DNA from: Pseudonocardia sediminis
GTDB lineage: Bacteria; Actinomycetota; Actinomycetes; Mycobacteriales; Pseudonocardiaceae
Length of the DNA stretch: 64,000 bases
Direction: 5' to 3'
NCBI RefSeq assembly: GCF_004217185.1
Contig: NZ_SHKL01000001.1
Location: 1,696,001 to 1,760,000, forward strand
Below are positions 36,790 to 45,124 of the stretch, piece after piece (position 1 is the first letter of the stretch; every line of letters starts with the position of its first letter). The notes beneath the pieces were generated by a model. The model saw nothing but the letters and a program-made list of their open reading frames with translations. It was not told where the DNA came from and ran no database searches. A program made the position numbers and the translations under genes.

Positions 36790-37623
36790 TCAGGACGGTC
36801 GTTCGGCGAGCCACTCGGTGGCGGTGAGCCCGGCGAGGTCGCGGAAGTCGCGGGCCAGGTGCGGCTGGTCGGCGTAGCCGCAGACGGCGGCGACGTCGGC
36901 GAGCCCGGGCCGGGCGGGGGAGCGCAGCAGGTCGCACGCCCGCTCGAACCGGATCAGCCGGGCCGCGGTCTTGGTGCCCAGACCGGTCTCGGCGCGGAAC
37001 CGCTCGCCCAGGTGCCGGCGGCTCCACCCGACCTCGCCGGCCAGCTCGGTGACCCGGGTGGTGCCCCCGGTCGCGAGCAGCACGTCCCAGGCGCGGACGA
37101 TCTCGCGCGCCGGTTCGCCGGGGGAGTCCCGGTTCCCGATCACCCGGCACAGCTCGCGGTCGAGCAGCGCGAAGCGGGCCGGCCAGGTCGGCGCCTCGCG
37201 CAGCCGGTCGAGGATCGAGGTGATCTCCGGCAGCAGGACGGCGAGGTCGACGACGTCGCCCCCGAGCTGCCCGGCGGGCAGCCCGAGCAGGTCACGGGCT
37301 CCGCGCCAGGTCAGGCGCAGCTGCATCCCGGTCTGCGCGGGGCCGGTGGCGATCACCGCGGGTGAGCCGTGCAGTCCGGCGACGGAGGTGACGTAGCGCC
37401 CGGGGGAGCGCGCCGGATCGGGGGCGCGCAGGAGCTCCATGTCGCCGTCGAGGCAGAGCACGACGGTCAGGTGCCCGCCCGGGACGCCCTGGTGGGTCCC
37501 GGGCGCGGTCGCGCCCTGGCGCCAGGCCCAGATGTCGGTGACGTGCCCGCGCAGCCGCGCCGACGGCCGCCACCGGTGTGCGCCGTCCTCGTCGATGCCC
37601 GGGATCGCCCGCCCCGCACCCAT
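36790..37623 (-). CDS. AraC-family transcriptional regulator
   Basis: 277 residues. The C-terminal 100 hold two HTH motifs (TRVTELAGEVGWSRRHLGERFRAETGLGTKTAARLIRFERACDLL and LADVAAVCGYADQPHLARDFRDLAGLTATEW). The N-terminal half is a cupin-like sensing domain (LTVVLCLDGDMELLRAP). ATG 37623 is preferred over GTG 37632 because a TATCGT -10 ends 7 nt before it and overlaps the GTG. It likely controls the adjacent VOC gene. Confidence 0.87.
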   Translation of the reverse strand: MGAGRAIPGIDEDGAHRWRPSARLRGHVTDIWAWRQGATAPGTHQGVPGGHLTVVLCLDGDMELLRAPDPARSPGRYVTSVAGLHGSPAVIATGPAQTGMQLRLTWRGARDLLGLPAGQLGGDVVDLAVLLPEITSILDRLREAPTWPARFALLDRELCRVIGNRDSPGEPAREIVRAWDVLLATGGTTRVTELAGEVGWSRRHLGERFRAETGLGTKTAARLIRFERACDLLRSPARPGLADVAAVCGYADQPHLARDFRDLAGLTATEWLAERPS

Positions 37624-37630
37624 GCCGGTC

Positions 37631-37636
37631 ACGATA
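37631..37636 (-). promoter_or_regulatory. -10 element, leaderless AraC-family gene
   Basis: On the minus strand TATCGT is followed by 7 nt and the ATG at 37623. Confidence 0.5.
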
Positions 37637-37663
37637 TCGCCGTCGGCAACCCCGGCCCGCCCC

Positions 37664-38173
37664 TCAGAGGAGCAGCAGCATCCGTACGTTGCCCAGGGTG
37701 TTCGGCTTGACGTGGGCGAGGTCGAGGAACTCCGCGACGCCGGCGTCGTAGCTGCGCAGCATGGCGGCGAAGACGTCGGCGGAGACGGGGGTGCCGTCGA
37801 TCTCGGCGAAGCCGTGCCGGGCGAAGAACTGCTTCTCGAACGTCAGCACGAACAGCCGGGACAGGCCCAGGTCGCGGGCGCCGGAGATCAGCGCGTCGCA
37901 GATCGCGTGCCCGACCCCGTGCCCCACGACCGACGGGTGCACCGCCACGGTCCGGATCTCGCCCAGGTCCTCCCACAGGACGTGCAGCGCGCCGCAGCCG
38001 ACGACGCGTCCGTCGACCTCGGCGACCAGGAACTCCGGGACCGCCTCGTAGAGGGTGACGGTCTCCTTCGCCAGCAGCACCCGGCCCGCGTAGGCGTCGA
38101 CCAGGTCGCGGATGGCGCGCACGTCCGGGGTACGGGCACGACGCACGGTCACGGGGGGTCCGGCAGCAGGCAC
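37664..38173 (-). CDS. argA: amino-acid (glutamate) N-acetyltransferase, GNAT-type ArgA
   Basis: 169 residues. GNAT core with [27 protein letters not shown] at the start, [20 protein letters not shown] as the acetyl-CoA loop, and [17 protein letters not shown], typical of actinobacterial ArgA (Rv2747). It makes N-acetylglutamate for arginine synthesis. Position between ftsK and pgsA matches M. tuberculosis. The start is GTG 38173, 8 nt after a TACCCT -10; ATG 38197 upstream would add 8 residues but overlaps the promoter. Confidence 0.85.
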   Translation of the reverse strand: MPAAGPPVTVRRARTPDVRAIRDLVDAYAGRVLLAKETVTLYEAVPEFLVAEVDGRVVGCGALHVLWEDLGEIRTVAVHPSVVGHGVGHAICDALISGARDLGLSRLFVLTFEKQFFARHGFAEIDGTPVSADVFAAMLRSYDAGVAEFLDLAHVKPNTLGNVRMLLLL

Positions 38174-38181
38174 GTCCGCCG

Positions 38182-38225
38182 AGGGTAGACGGGCCATCTC
38201 ACGGCGCGCGGGCGGCGTCTACCCT
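38182..38225. promoter_or_regulatory. face-to-face argA/rimO promoters forming an inverted repeat
   Basis: AGGGTAGAC (38182-38190) and GTCTACCCT (38217-38225) are perfect 9-bp inverted arms. Each contains a TACCCT -10: one reads left into argA (GTG 38173, 8 nt away), the other right into rimO (GTG 38232, 6 nt away). The -35 regions must overlap within the 26-bp centre. Confidence 0.6.
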
Positions 38226-38231
38226 ATGGCC

Positions 38232-39737
38232 GTGTCCCATCCTGTTCCTGAAGGCGCGCCCCGGCGCGCGGCCCTGCTCACCCTGGGCTGCGCGCGCAAC
38301 GAGGTCGACTCCGAGGAGCTGGCCGGACGGTTGACCGGCAGCGGCTGGGAGCTGGTCGACGCGGAGTCCGGCTCGCCGGACGTGATCCTGGTCAACACCT
38401 GCGGTTTCGTCGAGCAGGCGAAGAAGGACTCGATCGACACGGTCCTCGCCGCCTCCGACGTGGCCCGCCCGGCCGGGGCGAAGGTCGTCGCGGTGGGGTG
38501 CCTGGCCGAGCGCTACGGCGCCGACCTGGCGAAGGACCTCCCCGAGGCCGATGCCGTGCTCGGCTTCGACCACTATCCGGAGCTCGCCGAGCGTCTCGGT
38601 GACGTCCTGGGCGGGCACGCCCCGGCCCCGCACGTCCCGGTGGACCGGCGCACGCTGCTGCCGATCTCCCCGGTGCAACGGCCCGCGGCCAGCGCCGACG
38701 TCTCGGTCCCCGGCCACGACTGGGTGCCCGACCTGGGCGCGGTGGGGACCGGCCGCCGACGCCTCGACGACGGCCCCGTCGCCTCGCTCAAGCTCGCCTC
38801 GGGCTGCGACCGGCGCTGCACGTTCTGCGCGATCCCCTCCTTCCGCGGCAGCTTCGTCTCCCGTGCGCCCGCCGACGTGCTCGGCGAGGCCGCGTGGCTC
38901 GCCTCGCAGGGTGCTCGCGAGCTGGTGCTGGTCAGCGAGAACTCGACGTCCTACGGCAAGGACCTGCCCGGCGGCACCCGGGCACTGGTCGACCTGCTGC
39001 CGCTCCTGGGCGCGACCGAGGGCGTGGAACGGGTGCGGGTCAGCTACCTGCAGCCGGCCGAGATCCGCCCGGACCTGCTCGCCGCGGTCGCCGGCACGCC
39101 CGGCATCGCCCCCTACTTCGACGTGTCGTTCCAGCACGCCAGCGCCACGGTGCTGCGCCGGATGCGGCGCTTCGGCTCGCTCACCGACTTCCTGGACCTC
39201 TGCGAGCGCATCCGCGCCCTGGCCCCGGAGGCGGGCATCCGCAGCAACGTGATCGTCGGGTTCCCGGGCGAGACCGAGGAGGAGCTCGCCGAGCTCGAGG
39301 CGTTCCTCAACGGTGCCCGCCTGGATGCGATCGGCGTGTTCGGCTACTCCGACGAGGACGGCACCGAGGCGGAGACCTTCGAGGACAAGCTGCCCGCCGA
39401 GGTCGTCGCGGCGCGGGTGTCGCGGATCTCGGCGCTGGCCGACGAGCTGATGACCCAGCGGGCCGAGGAGCGGGTCGGCACCGAGGTGATCGTGCTGGTG
39501 GAGACGCCGGCGAGCGACGAGGACGACTGCGCCGGCCGGGCCGCGCACCAGGGCCCGGACGCCGACGGCGAGTGCGTGTTCGTCGACGGTGACGGTCCGG
39601 ACGTCGAGGACCTCGCGGTGGGCGACCTGGTCCGGGCGACGGTCGTGGACTCCGAAGGCGTGGACCTGCTGGTCGAGGCGATCGAGGTGCTGCCCCGCGG
39701 GGTCGGCGAGCCGGTGGCCGCGGCGGTGTCGGGGTGA
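38232..39737 (+). CDS. rimO: ribosomal protein S12 methylthiotransferase
   Basis: 501 residues, MiaB/RimO family. Domains in order: UPF0004 ([32 protein letters not shown]), radical SAM with [15 protein letters not shown] (CxxxCxxC, near residue 195) and a C-terminal TRAM domain ([10 protein letters not shown] onward). RimO adds the beta-methylthio group to an Asp of S12. GTG 38232 is preferred to ATG 38226, because the ATG abuts the TACCCT -10. The stop overlaps the pgsA start. Confidence 0.95.
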   Translation: MSHPVPEGAPRRAALLTLGCARNEVDSEELAGRLTGSGWELVDAESGSPDVILVNTCGFVEQAKKDSIDTVLAASDVARPAGAKVVAVGCLAERYGADLAKDLPEADAVLGFDHYPELAERLGDVLGGHAPAPHVPVDRRTLLPISPVQRPAASADVSVPGHDWVPDLGAVGTGRRRLDDGPVASLKLASGCDRRCTFCAIPSFRGSFVSRAPADVLGEAAWLASQGARELVLVSENSTSYGKDLPGGTRALVDLLPLLGATEGVERVRVSYLQPAEIRPDLLAAVAGTPGIAPYFDVSFQHASATVLRRMRRFGSLTDFLDLCERIRALAPEAGIRSNVIVGFPGETEEELAELEAFLNGARLDAIGVFGYSDEDGTEAETFEDKLPAEVVAARVSRISALADELMTQRAEERVGTEVIVLVETPASDEDDCAGRAAHQGPDADGECVFVDGDGPDVEDLAVGDLVRATVVDSEGVDLLVEAIEVLPRGVGEPVAAAVSG

Positions 39738-40366
39738 GCCCTCCGGCCGGCCGGGCCGACGGCTCGACCGTGCCGGTGTCGGGGCAGGCGCCCCTGCTCA
39801 ACATCGCCAACGTCCTGACGGTCATCCGGATCCTGCTGGTCCCGGTGTTCGTGGTGGTGCTGTTCACCGCCGGCGGCCGGGACGTGGACTGGCGCCTGGC
39901 CGCATTCGGCGTGTTCGCCGTCGCGGCGTTCACCGACCGTCTCGACGGGCAGCTGGCCCGCAGCCGCGGGCTGGTCACCTGGTTCGGCGCGCTGGCCGAC
40001 CCGATCGCGGACAAGGCCCTGACCGGTGCCGCGCTGATCGGTCTCTCGGTGCTCGGCCTGGTGCCCTGGTGGATCACCGTCGTGATCATGGGCCGCGAGC
40101 TCGGGGTGACCGCGCTGCGCCTGGTCGTGCTGCGGCACGGGGTGATCCCGGCCAGCCGCGGCGGCAAGGCGAAGACGGCCGCCCAGACGCTCGCGATCGG
40201 GCTGTTCCTGCTGCCGCTGCCGATGCTGCTGCCCTCGGTCGCGCCGTTGATGCTGGTCGTCCAGTGGGTGGCGCTGGTGATCGCGCTGGTCCTGACCGTG
40301 GTGACCGGTGTCGACTACGTGGTGCAGGCGCTGCGGGCCCGGGGCGCGCGGAGCGCCCGGCCCTGA
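39734..40366 (+). CDS. pgsA: CDP-diacylglycerol--glycerol-3-phosphate 3-phosphatidyltransferase
   Basis: 210 residues with several TM helices and the complete CDP-alcohol phosphotransferase motif around residues 76-98: [13 protein letters not shown]...[10 protein letters not shown], all four Asp and the Arg/Gly residues present. It makes phosphatidylglycerophosphate, precursor of PG and cardiolipin. The GTG at 39734 overlaps the rimO TGA by 4 bp. The first about 25 residues are Pro/Ser-rich. The M. tuberculosis counterpart (pgsA3) sits at the same place, just before clgR. Confidence 0.92.
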   Translation: MSPPAGRADGSTVPVSGQAPLLNIANVLTVIRILLVPVFVVVLFTAGGRDVDWRLAAFGVFAVAAFTDRLDGQLARSRGLVTWFGALADPIADKALTGAALIGLSVLGLVPWWITVVIMGRELGVTALRLVVLRHGVIPASRGGKAKTAAQTLAIGLFLLPLPMLLPSVAPLMLVVQWVALVIALVLTVVTGVDYVVQALRARGARSARP

Positions 40367-40433
40367 GCCGGGGGCGTCCGGGGGACCGGGGTGTTCGCCC
40401 TGGGCGGACGACTCCGGGGGTGTCGGCGGGGAC

Positions 40434-40458
40434 GGAATCGTGGCCGAGTCGGTACGGT
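40434..40458 (+). promoter_or_regulatory. candidate ECF/SigE-type promoter of clgR
   Basis: GGAATC (40434-40439), 15 nt, then CGGT (40455-40458) resembles ECF sigma promoters. M. tuberculosis clgR is known to be SigE-controlled. The same bases include TACGGT, a possible housekeeping -10, so the assignment is uncertain. Confidence 0.35.
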
Positions 40459-40529
40459 GGACCCACCGGGAGAGCGGTGTCGGGCATGGGCCCGGATCCG
40501 TCCCGGTGGCACGAACTCCAGGAGGGCAC

Positions 40530-40916
40530 ATGCTGCTGCGGGAAGCGATCGGCAGTGGTCTGCGGCGGGTGCGCACGGCGCGCCGGCGGACACTGCGCGA
40601 CATCTCGCGGGCGGCGCGGGTGAGCCTCGGGTACCTCTCCGAGGTCGAGCGCGGCCGCAAGGAGCCCTCCAGCGAGCTGCTCGCCTCGATCTGCGAGGCC
40701 CTCGACGTCACGGTGCCGGAGCTGCTCTCGTCGGCGGCCGAGGAGATGGCCCTGGAGCTGGCCGGCCCGGTCGGCATCGCCACGCGCTCCGACGAGGTGC
40801 TGGTCCCGATCGGGCAGCGGCACGCGGAGCTGCGCCTGGCCGGCCGTCCGAGCGGCGCCCCGGCACTGGGCACGGGCTCGAAGGGCACCCCGGTCGCGAG
40901 CGTCCGCGCGGCCTGA
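40530..40916 (+). CDS. clgR: ClgR-like XRE-family transcriptional activator
   Basis: 128 residues. The HTH is [57 protein letters not shown] (about residues 4-60), nearly family-typical for ClgR. ClgR activates clp protease genes and the envelope-stress pspA gene in actinobacteria. The tail after residue 80 is variable. ATG 40530 follows AGGAGGG with a short 3-nt gap. It lies between pgsA and pspA, as in M. tuberculosis (Rv2745c). Confidence 0.9.
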   Translation: MLLREAIGSGLRRVRTARRRTLRDISRAARVSLGYLSEVERGRKEPSSELLASICEALDVTVPELLSSAAEEMALELAGPVGIATRSDEVLVPIGQRHAELRLAGRPSGAPALGTGSKGTPVASVRAA

Positions 40917-41124
40917 CCCCGCCCCACACGGCCCACGCTGCGGCGTTATTGTCGGGGCTCACTGGCACGGGTGTACGACCCGGTGACAGGATGGGTGTTG
41001 CCGATGTGGTGTGCGGCGACCGCGGGGGGAATCGCGGGGTCGGCCGGATCGGTGCAGCCCGAGCAGCGGGTCCACCATCGGAGACGCTGTCCAGCGATGT
41101 CGCACGCGGAGGTAGACGGAGCAG

Positions 41125-41979
41125 ATGGCCAACGGATTCACGAAGTTCTTCAGCTATCTGTCAGCCCTGTTCTCGTCGAAGGTGGACGAGCACGCGGACC
41201 CGAAGGTGCAGATCCAGCAGGCGATCGAGGACGCGCAGCGCCAGCACCAGCAGCTCTCCCAGCAGGCCGCGGCCGTCATCGGCAACCAGCGCCAGCTGGA
41301 GATGAAGCTGAACCGGCAGCTGGGTGAGATCGAGAAGCTCCAGTCCCAGGCCCGGCAGGCGCTCGTCCTCTCCGACCAGGCGCGGGCCCAGGGCGACGAG
41401 AACAAGGCGCAGCAGTACGAGCAGGCGGCGCAGGCCGCGGCGACCCAGCTGGTCACCGCGGAGCAGAACGTCGAGGACCTCAAGACGCTGCACGACCAGT
41501 CGATCGGTGCCGCGGAGCAGGCCAAGAAGGCCGTCGAGCGGAACTCGATGATGCTCCAGCAGAAGATCGGCGAGCGCACGAAGCTGCTCAGCCAGCTCGA
41601 GCAGGCCAAGATGCAGGAGCAGGCGGCCAAGTCGCTGCAGAGCATGAGCGAGCTGTCGGCTCCGGGCAACGCGCCGTCCCTGGACGAGGTCCGGGACAAG
41701 ATCGAGAAGCGCTACGCCAACGCGCTCGGCTCGGCGGAGCTGGCCCAGAACTCGGTCCAGGGCCGCATGCTGGAGGTCCAGCAGGCGACGACGGACATGG
41801 CCGGGGCGAGCCGCCTCGACCAGATCCGCGCGTCGATGGAGGGTCGTCCGGTCGCCGGACAGGTCGGGCAGGGTCAGAGCACCCCGGCCGTCGGTGCGGG
41901 TCAGGCGGAGCAGCCCACCCAGCAGGTGCCGGCGTCGCCGCAGGCCAACCCGCAGCAAGGGCAGACCGGGACGAACTGA
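41125..41979 (+). CDS. pspA: PspA/IM30 family protein (35 kDa antigen homologue)
   Basis: 284 residues. The N-terminus [44 protein letters not shown] and a long coiled coil (about 25-220, rich in Gln, Glu, Lys and Ala) are typical of PspA. The tail is Gln/Gly/Pro-rich (about 235-284). PspA binds stressed membranes and preserves the proton gradient. GGAGG lies about 15 nt before the ATG. The gene is followed by a terminator; the pspM and pspN genes found next in mycobacteria are absent. Confidence 0.93.
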   Translation: MANGFTKFFSYLSALFSSKVDEHADPKVQIQQAIEDAQRQHQQLSQQAAAVIGNQRQLEMKLNRQLGEIEKLQSQARQALVLSDQARAQGDENKAQQYEQAAQAAATQLVTAEQNVEDLKTLHDQSIGAAEQAKKAVERNSMMLQQKIGERTKLLSQLEQAKMQEQAAKSLQSMSELSAPGNAPSLDEVRDKIEKRYANALGSAELAQNSVQGRMLEVQQATTDMAGASRLDQIRASMEGRPVAGQVGQGQSTPAVGAGQAEQPTQQVPASPQANPQQGQTGTN

Positions 41980-42002
41980 CCCTCCGCACCACCGTCACAC
42001 CA

Positions 42003-42033
42003 CGGAGCCGCGCCCGATCCGGGCGCGGTTCCG
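42003..42033 (+). terminator. pspA terminator
   Basis: Arms CGGAGCCGCGCCCG (42003-42016) and CGGGCGCGGTTCCG (42020-42033) form a 14-bp stem with one G-U pair and a 3-nt loop, 24 bp after the pspA stop. Confidence 0.75.
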
Positions 42034-42070
42034 TCGCGTCTGCGGCGCCGTCTCCCGGGTTCATTGCCTC

Positions 42071-42115
42071 CGAGGGGACACTTCGGGGCTCCGGGCGCCG
42101 CGAAGGGACCCTTCG
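42071..42115. repeat. pair of palindromic units 30 bp apart
   Basis: CGAAGGGACCCTTCG (42101-42115) is a perfect palindrome around a central A. CGAGGGGACACTTCG (42071-42085) is a degenerate copy exactly 30 bp earlier. The spacing matches the tandem array at 4501-4735, but the core differs. It lies between convergent pspA and nei. Confidence 0.65.
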
Positions 42116-42133
42116 GGACGCCCGACGTCCCGG

Positions 42134-42973
42134 TCAGCGCCGTCCGGCAGGGGAGGAGCGGCGGCGTTGCGGGCGCGGGGCCGGGCCGGCCTGGCAGCGC
42201 GGGCACCAGTAGGTGACGCGGGCATACGGGGCGAGGCCCTGGTCGGCGGTCCGGATCCGCGTCCCGCACCGGCGGCACGGTCGTCCGGGGCGTTCGAACA
42301 CCCAGTGCGCCTCGCCGGCGGCGAGCGACCCCGTCGTCGTCTGCTCGGGGCGGTCGGCGTTGGAGAGCAGCAGCTTGCGGCTCAGTGCGATGACGCCGGC
42401 CAGGTCAGGGGTGTCGCGGACGAGGACCCACGGTGTGAACCCGGACAGGAAGCAGATCTCGTTGCGGTAGAGGTTGCCGACCCCGGCCATCACCCGCTGC
42501 TCCAGCAGGGCCAGGCCGATCTCGTGGTCGCCGCGGGCGGTGAGACGGCGCAGGGCCTCGGCGGCGTGCGCGTCGTCCCACTCCGGGTCGAGCAGATCCG
42601 GGCCCAGGTGCCCGACGAGACGGTCCTCGTCGTCGGTGGGCAGCAGCTCCATGTCGTGCAGGGCGAACCCGACGGCGACCCGCTCGTCGGTCTCCAGGAC
42701 CGCCCGCGCCTCGTGCGCGGCCCGCTGCCAGCGGGTGCCGGGCCGGTAGAGGTGCCAGGCGCCGTCCATCCGGAAGTGGCTGTGCAGGCTGCGTCCGTCG
42801 TCGAAGCGGGTGAACAGGTGCTTACCGACCGGCACGACGCCGGTGACGGTCAGCCCGGCCAGGTCGTGCTCGACGAGCCGGGGGTGGCGCAGCTCCCCGC
42901 GCAGCAGGCGGTGCCCGGCCAGCGCGGTGTGCATCCGCTTGCCGGCGAGATACACGGTGTCTCCCTCGGGCAT
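42134..42973 (-). CDS. nei: Fpg/Nei-family DNA glycosylase (endonuclease VIII)
   Basis: 279 residues. It begins MPEGDTVYLAGKRMHTAL, with catalytic Pro2 and Glu3 after Met removal, then VGKHLFTRFDDGRSLHSHFRMDG, the H2TH region (ARGDHEIGLALLEQRVMAGVGNLYRNEICFLS) and a zinc finger (CRRCG...CPRC) near the C-terminus. Nei excises oxidised pyrimidines and nicks the abasic site. The start is 6 nt from a TACCGT -10, so it appears leaderless. In M. tuberculosis this gene follows lhr. Confidence 0.93.
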   Translation of the reverse strand: MPEGDTVYLAGKRMHTALAGHRLLRGELRHPRLVEHDLAGLTVTGVVPVGKHLFTRFDDGRSLHSHFRMDGAWHLYRPGTRWQRAAHEARAVLETDERVAVGFALHDMELLPTDDEDRLVGHLGPDLLDPEWDDAHAAEALRRLTARGDHEIGLALLEQRVMAGVGNLYRNEICFLSGFTPWVLVRDTPDLAGVIALSRKLLLSNADRPEQTTTGSLAAGEAHWVFERPGRPCRRCGTRIRTADQGLAPYARVTYWCPRCQAGPAPRPQRRRSSPAGRR

Positions 42974-42979
42974 CCGACG

Positions 42980-42985
42980 ACGGTA
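42980..42985 (-). promoter_or_regulatory. -10 element, leaderless nei
   Basis: On the minus strand TACCGT is followed by 6 nt and the ATG at 42973. Confidence 0.55.
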
Positions 42986-43043
42986 CTGCGCCCCGGCCGG
43001 TCCCGCCGGGATGCACCCGCGAGCCCCTGATGGTGGGGCCCAC

Positions 43044-43049
43044 TAGGGT
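43044..43049 (+). promoter_or_regulatory. -10 element, leaderless lipoprotein gene
   Basis: TAGGGT is followed by 7 nt and the GTG at 43057. Confidence 0.5.
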
Positions 43050-43056
43050 CGGGCGT

Positions 43057-43515
43057 GTGCACCAGGGTCTGCAGAAGGTCATGTTCGGACTGACGAGCAT
43101 CGCCGTGGCCCTGGTGGTCACCGGCTGCGGCGGCACGAACGCCGTCGAGGTGTCCGGCCCGCCGACGCCGACGTTCCCGCCCGGCGTCGTACCCAGCGCG
43201 ACCCTGGACGACACCCGCACGAAGCTGTCGTCGATCGCGCAGGACGAGTGCGCCCGCGACGACCCGGCCACGATCTATCCGACGTGCGCCCGCTTCGTCG
43301 GGGAGGTCCAGGCCGTGCTGCCGGCGATCCGGGAGCAGGCGCCGCGGGCCACGCAGGCGGCCGACACCGTCCAGACGGGTCTGCAGCGGTTCGTCGGTGG
43401 CGGGTGCGTCAACGCCGCCAACTCCGGCCCGGCGGGGGAGCCGCAGACCTGCGGCCCCGCCCTGGGGACGCTGCAGCAGGACCTGCGTTCGCTCGTCACC
43501 GCCGTCGGGCGCTGA
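43057..43515 (+). CDS. putative lipoprotein, unknown function
   Basis: 152 residues. A short basic N-terminus, a hydrophobic stretch (MFGLTSIAVALVVTGCGG) and a lipobox-like VVTGC near residue 23 point to a membrane-anchored lipoprotein. A Pro/Thr linker follows. The rest is helical with several Cys (DECARDDPATIYPTCARF; GGGCVNAAN; PQTCG) that could form disulfides outside the cell. No family recognised. It converges on the glycosyltransferase gene with a 4-bp gap. Confidence 0.72.
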   Translation: MHQGLQKVMFGLTSIAVALVVTGCGGTNAVEVSGPPTPTFPPGVVPSATLDDTRTKLSSIAQDECARDDPATIYPTCARFVGEVQAVLPAIREQAPRATQAADTVQTGLQRFVGGGCVNAANSGPAGEPQTCGPALGTLQQDLRSLVTAVGR

Positions 43516-43519
43516 GCTC

Positions 43520-44980
43520 CTACTCGACCGTCAGCGTCCGCATCCGCGGCCAGATCTCCGACCACGGCCCGGTCCGCCCGGTGGCCAGCCACAGGCCGGC
43601 GTCGCCCTCGCCGCCGACCCGGCGCACGTCGCGGAAGAACGGGCGCAGGTCGTCGCCGGTCTTGCCGAGCGACAGGACGGTGTCGACGTCCTCGGGCGGC
43701 GGCGCGAAGTAGCCGTAGCTGCGGTTGCCGCTGTAGGCGGGCGGGAGGCCGTACTCGTCGCGGTAGGCATCGATGTACCCGGCGTAGATGTAGGACTGGC
43801 CGAACACCGCCGTCCGTTCCCGCTGCGCCGGCGGGAGCGCGTCGTAGGCGGCGGCGACCTCGGGCACGATCTTCTGCGGCACCGCGGCGGAGGCGTAGGG
43901 CACCGACACCGCCAGCGGGCCGGCCGCGACCGCCGCACTGACCACGTACGCGGGCCACGCGACCCACCGCAGACGCCGGTGCCCGGCCTCGCGACGCCGC
44001 TGCAGGCCCAGCGCACCGGCGGCGGCGAGCAGCCCGTACGAACCGTCCATGTAGTACGCCCGCCCGGCCGTGACCACGAAGAACACGTACATCACCACCG
44101 CGGCGACCCCGAGGAAGCGGTACGTCCGCAGCTCCGCGGCCATGAGCAGGCGACCGGTGCCGTAGAGACCGAGCACGGTCCCGGCGACCCCGGCGCAGAC
44201 GACCAGCAACGCCGCGACACCCCAGCGCCCGCCGAACAGGTAGTCGGCCTCCGCGGCGGCGATCGCGCCCATCCGCAGCTGCGGCCAGCCGTGCACGGCC
44301 TGCCAGACCAGGGTCGGCGCGGCGATCAGCGCGGCGATCCCGGCGCCGGCGGCGAGCATCGGCCGTCGCAGCAGCTCCCGCGGGCCGAGGGCGAGCACGC
44401 ACAGCGCCATCACGGCGCACAGCGCGAGCACCTGGAACTTCGTCAGCGCGGCGATCCCGACGACCACGCCCAGGACGAGCAGCAGACGGTCGTCGCGCAC
44501 CCGGATCCACCGCACGAGCAGCCAGAACACCAGCAGCCACTGCACCGGCTCGAGCGTGTACGGGGTCAGCCAGTGCCCGGTGAAGGTGATCCACAGAGCG
44601 GTGGCCTGCGCCCCGGCCGTCAGCACCTGGGCGCGCCGGTCGCCGCCGAGCTCCCGGGCGATCAGCGCCGCGATGACGACGGCCGCGGCGGTGGCCAGCA
44701 CCGCCGGGATCCGCAGCGCGAGGATCGAGCCCGGGGCGATCGCGTCCATCAGCGCCGCGAGCAGCGGACTGACCGGCGGGACGTCGGCGGCCCCCCAGTC
44801 GAGGTGGTCACGGCCGATGGCGAGCACCTGCAGCTCGTCGAACATGTAGCCGTCGCCCAGCACGGACGCCACGAGGTGCACGACCGCCACGGCGGCGGCG
44901 ATCGACAGGACGGGCAGGCGCGCGAGGCGCGGGACGGCGCCGGTGGCGGCGTTCGGAGCGGTCCCGATGGTCGTCGTCAT
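43520..44980 (-). CDS. GT39-like (ArnT/PMT-type) membrane glycosyltransferase
   Basis: 486 residues with about ten to twelve TM helices. The first periplasmic loop has GDGYMFDELQVLAIGRDHLDWG, where the acidic DE pair matches the catalytic position of GT-C enzymes. Loop 4 carries ALTKFQVLALC. Such enzymes use polyprenyl-phosphate sugars to modify lipids, glycans or proteins; the acceptor is not known. GGGGGAG lies 3 nt before the ATG. The soluble C-terminal third (PQKIVPEVAAAYDALPPAQRERTAVFGQSYIYAG) is typical of actinobacterial members. Confidence 0.85.
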   Translation of the reverse strand: MTTTIGTAPNAATGAVPRLARLPVLSIAAAVAVVHLVASVLGDGYMFDELQVLAIGRDHLDWGAADVPPVSPLLAALMDAIAPGSILALRIPAVLATAAAVVIAALIARELGGDRRAQVLTAGAQATALWITFTGHWLTPYTLEPVQWLLVFWLLVRWIRVRDDRLLLVLGVVVGIAALTKFQVLALCAVMALCVLALGPRELLRRPMLAAGAGIAALIAAPTLVWQAVHGWPQLRMGAIAAAEADYLFGGRWGVAALLVVCAGVAGTVLGLYGTGRLLMAAELRTYRFLGVAAVVMYVFFVVTAGRAYYMDGSYGLLAAAGALGLQRRREAGHRRLRWVAWPAYVVSAAVAAGPLAVSVPYASAAVPQKIVPEVAAAYDALPPAQRERTAVFGQSYIYAGYIDAYRDEYGLPPAYSGNRSYGYFAPPPEDVDTVLSLGKTGDDLRPFFRDVRRVGGEGDAGLWLATGRTGPWSEIWPRMRTLTVE

Positions 44981-45124
44981 GATCTCCCCCAGGTCGTCTC
45001 GGACCGGCCCAGTACAGCGCGGACGGCTCGATGATCTCTGCGGGACGACGTCGGCAGCCGGGCCGACCGACGTCGGCCGCGGTGGCGACTTTCGTCGGTG
45101 TCCCCGGGAGACCTCCCGGCGAGG

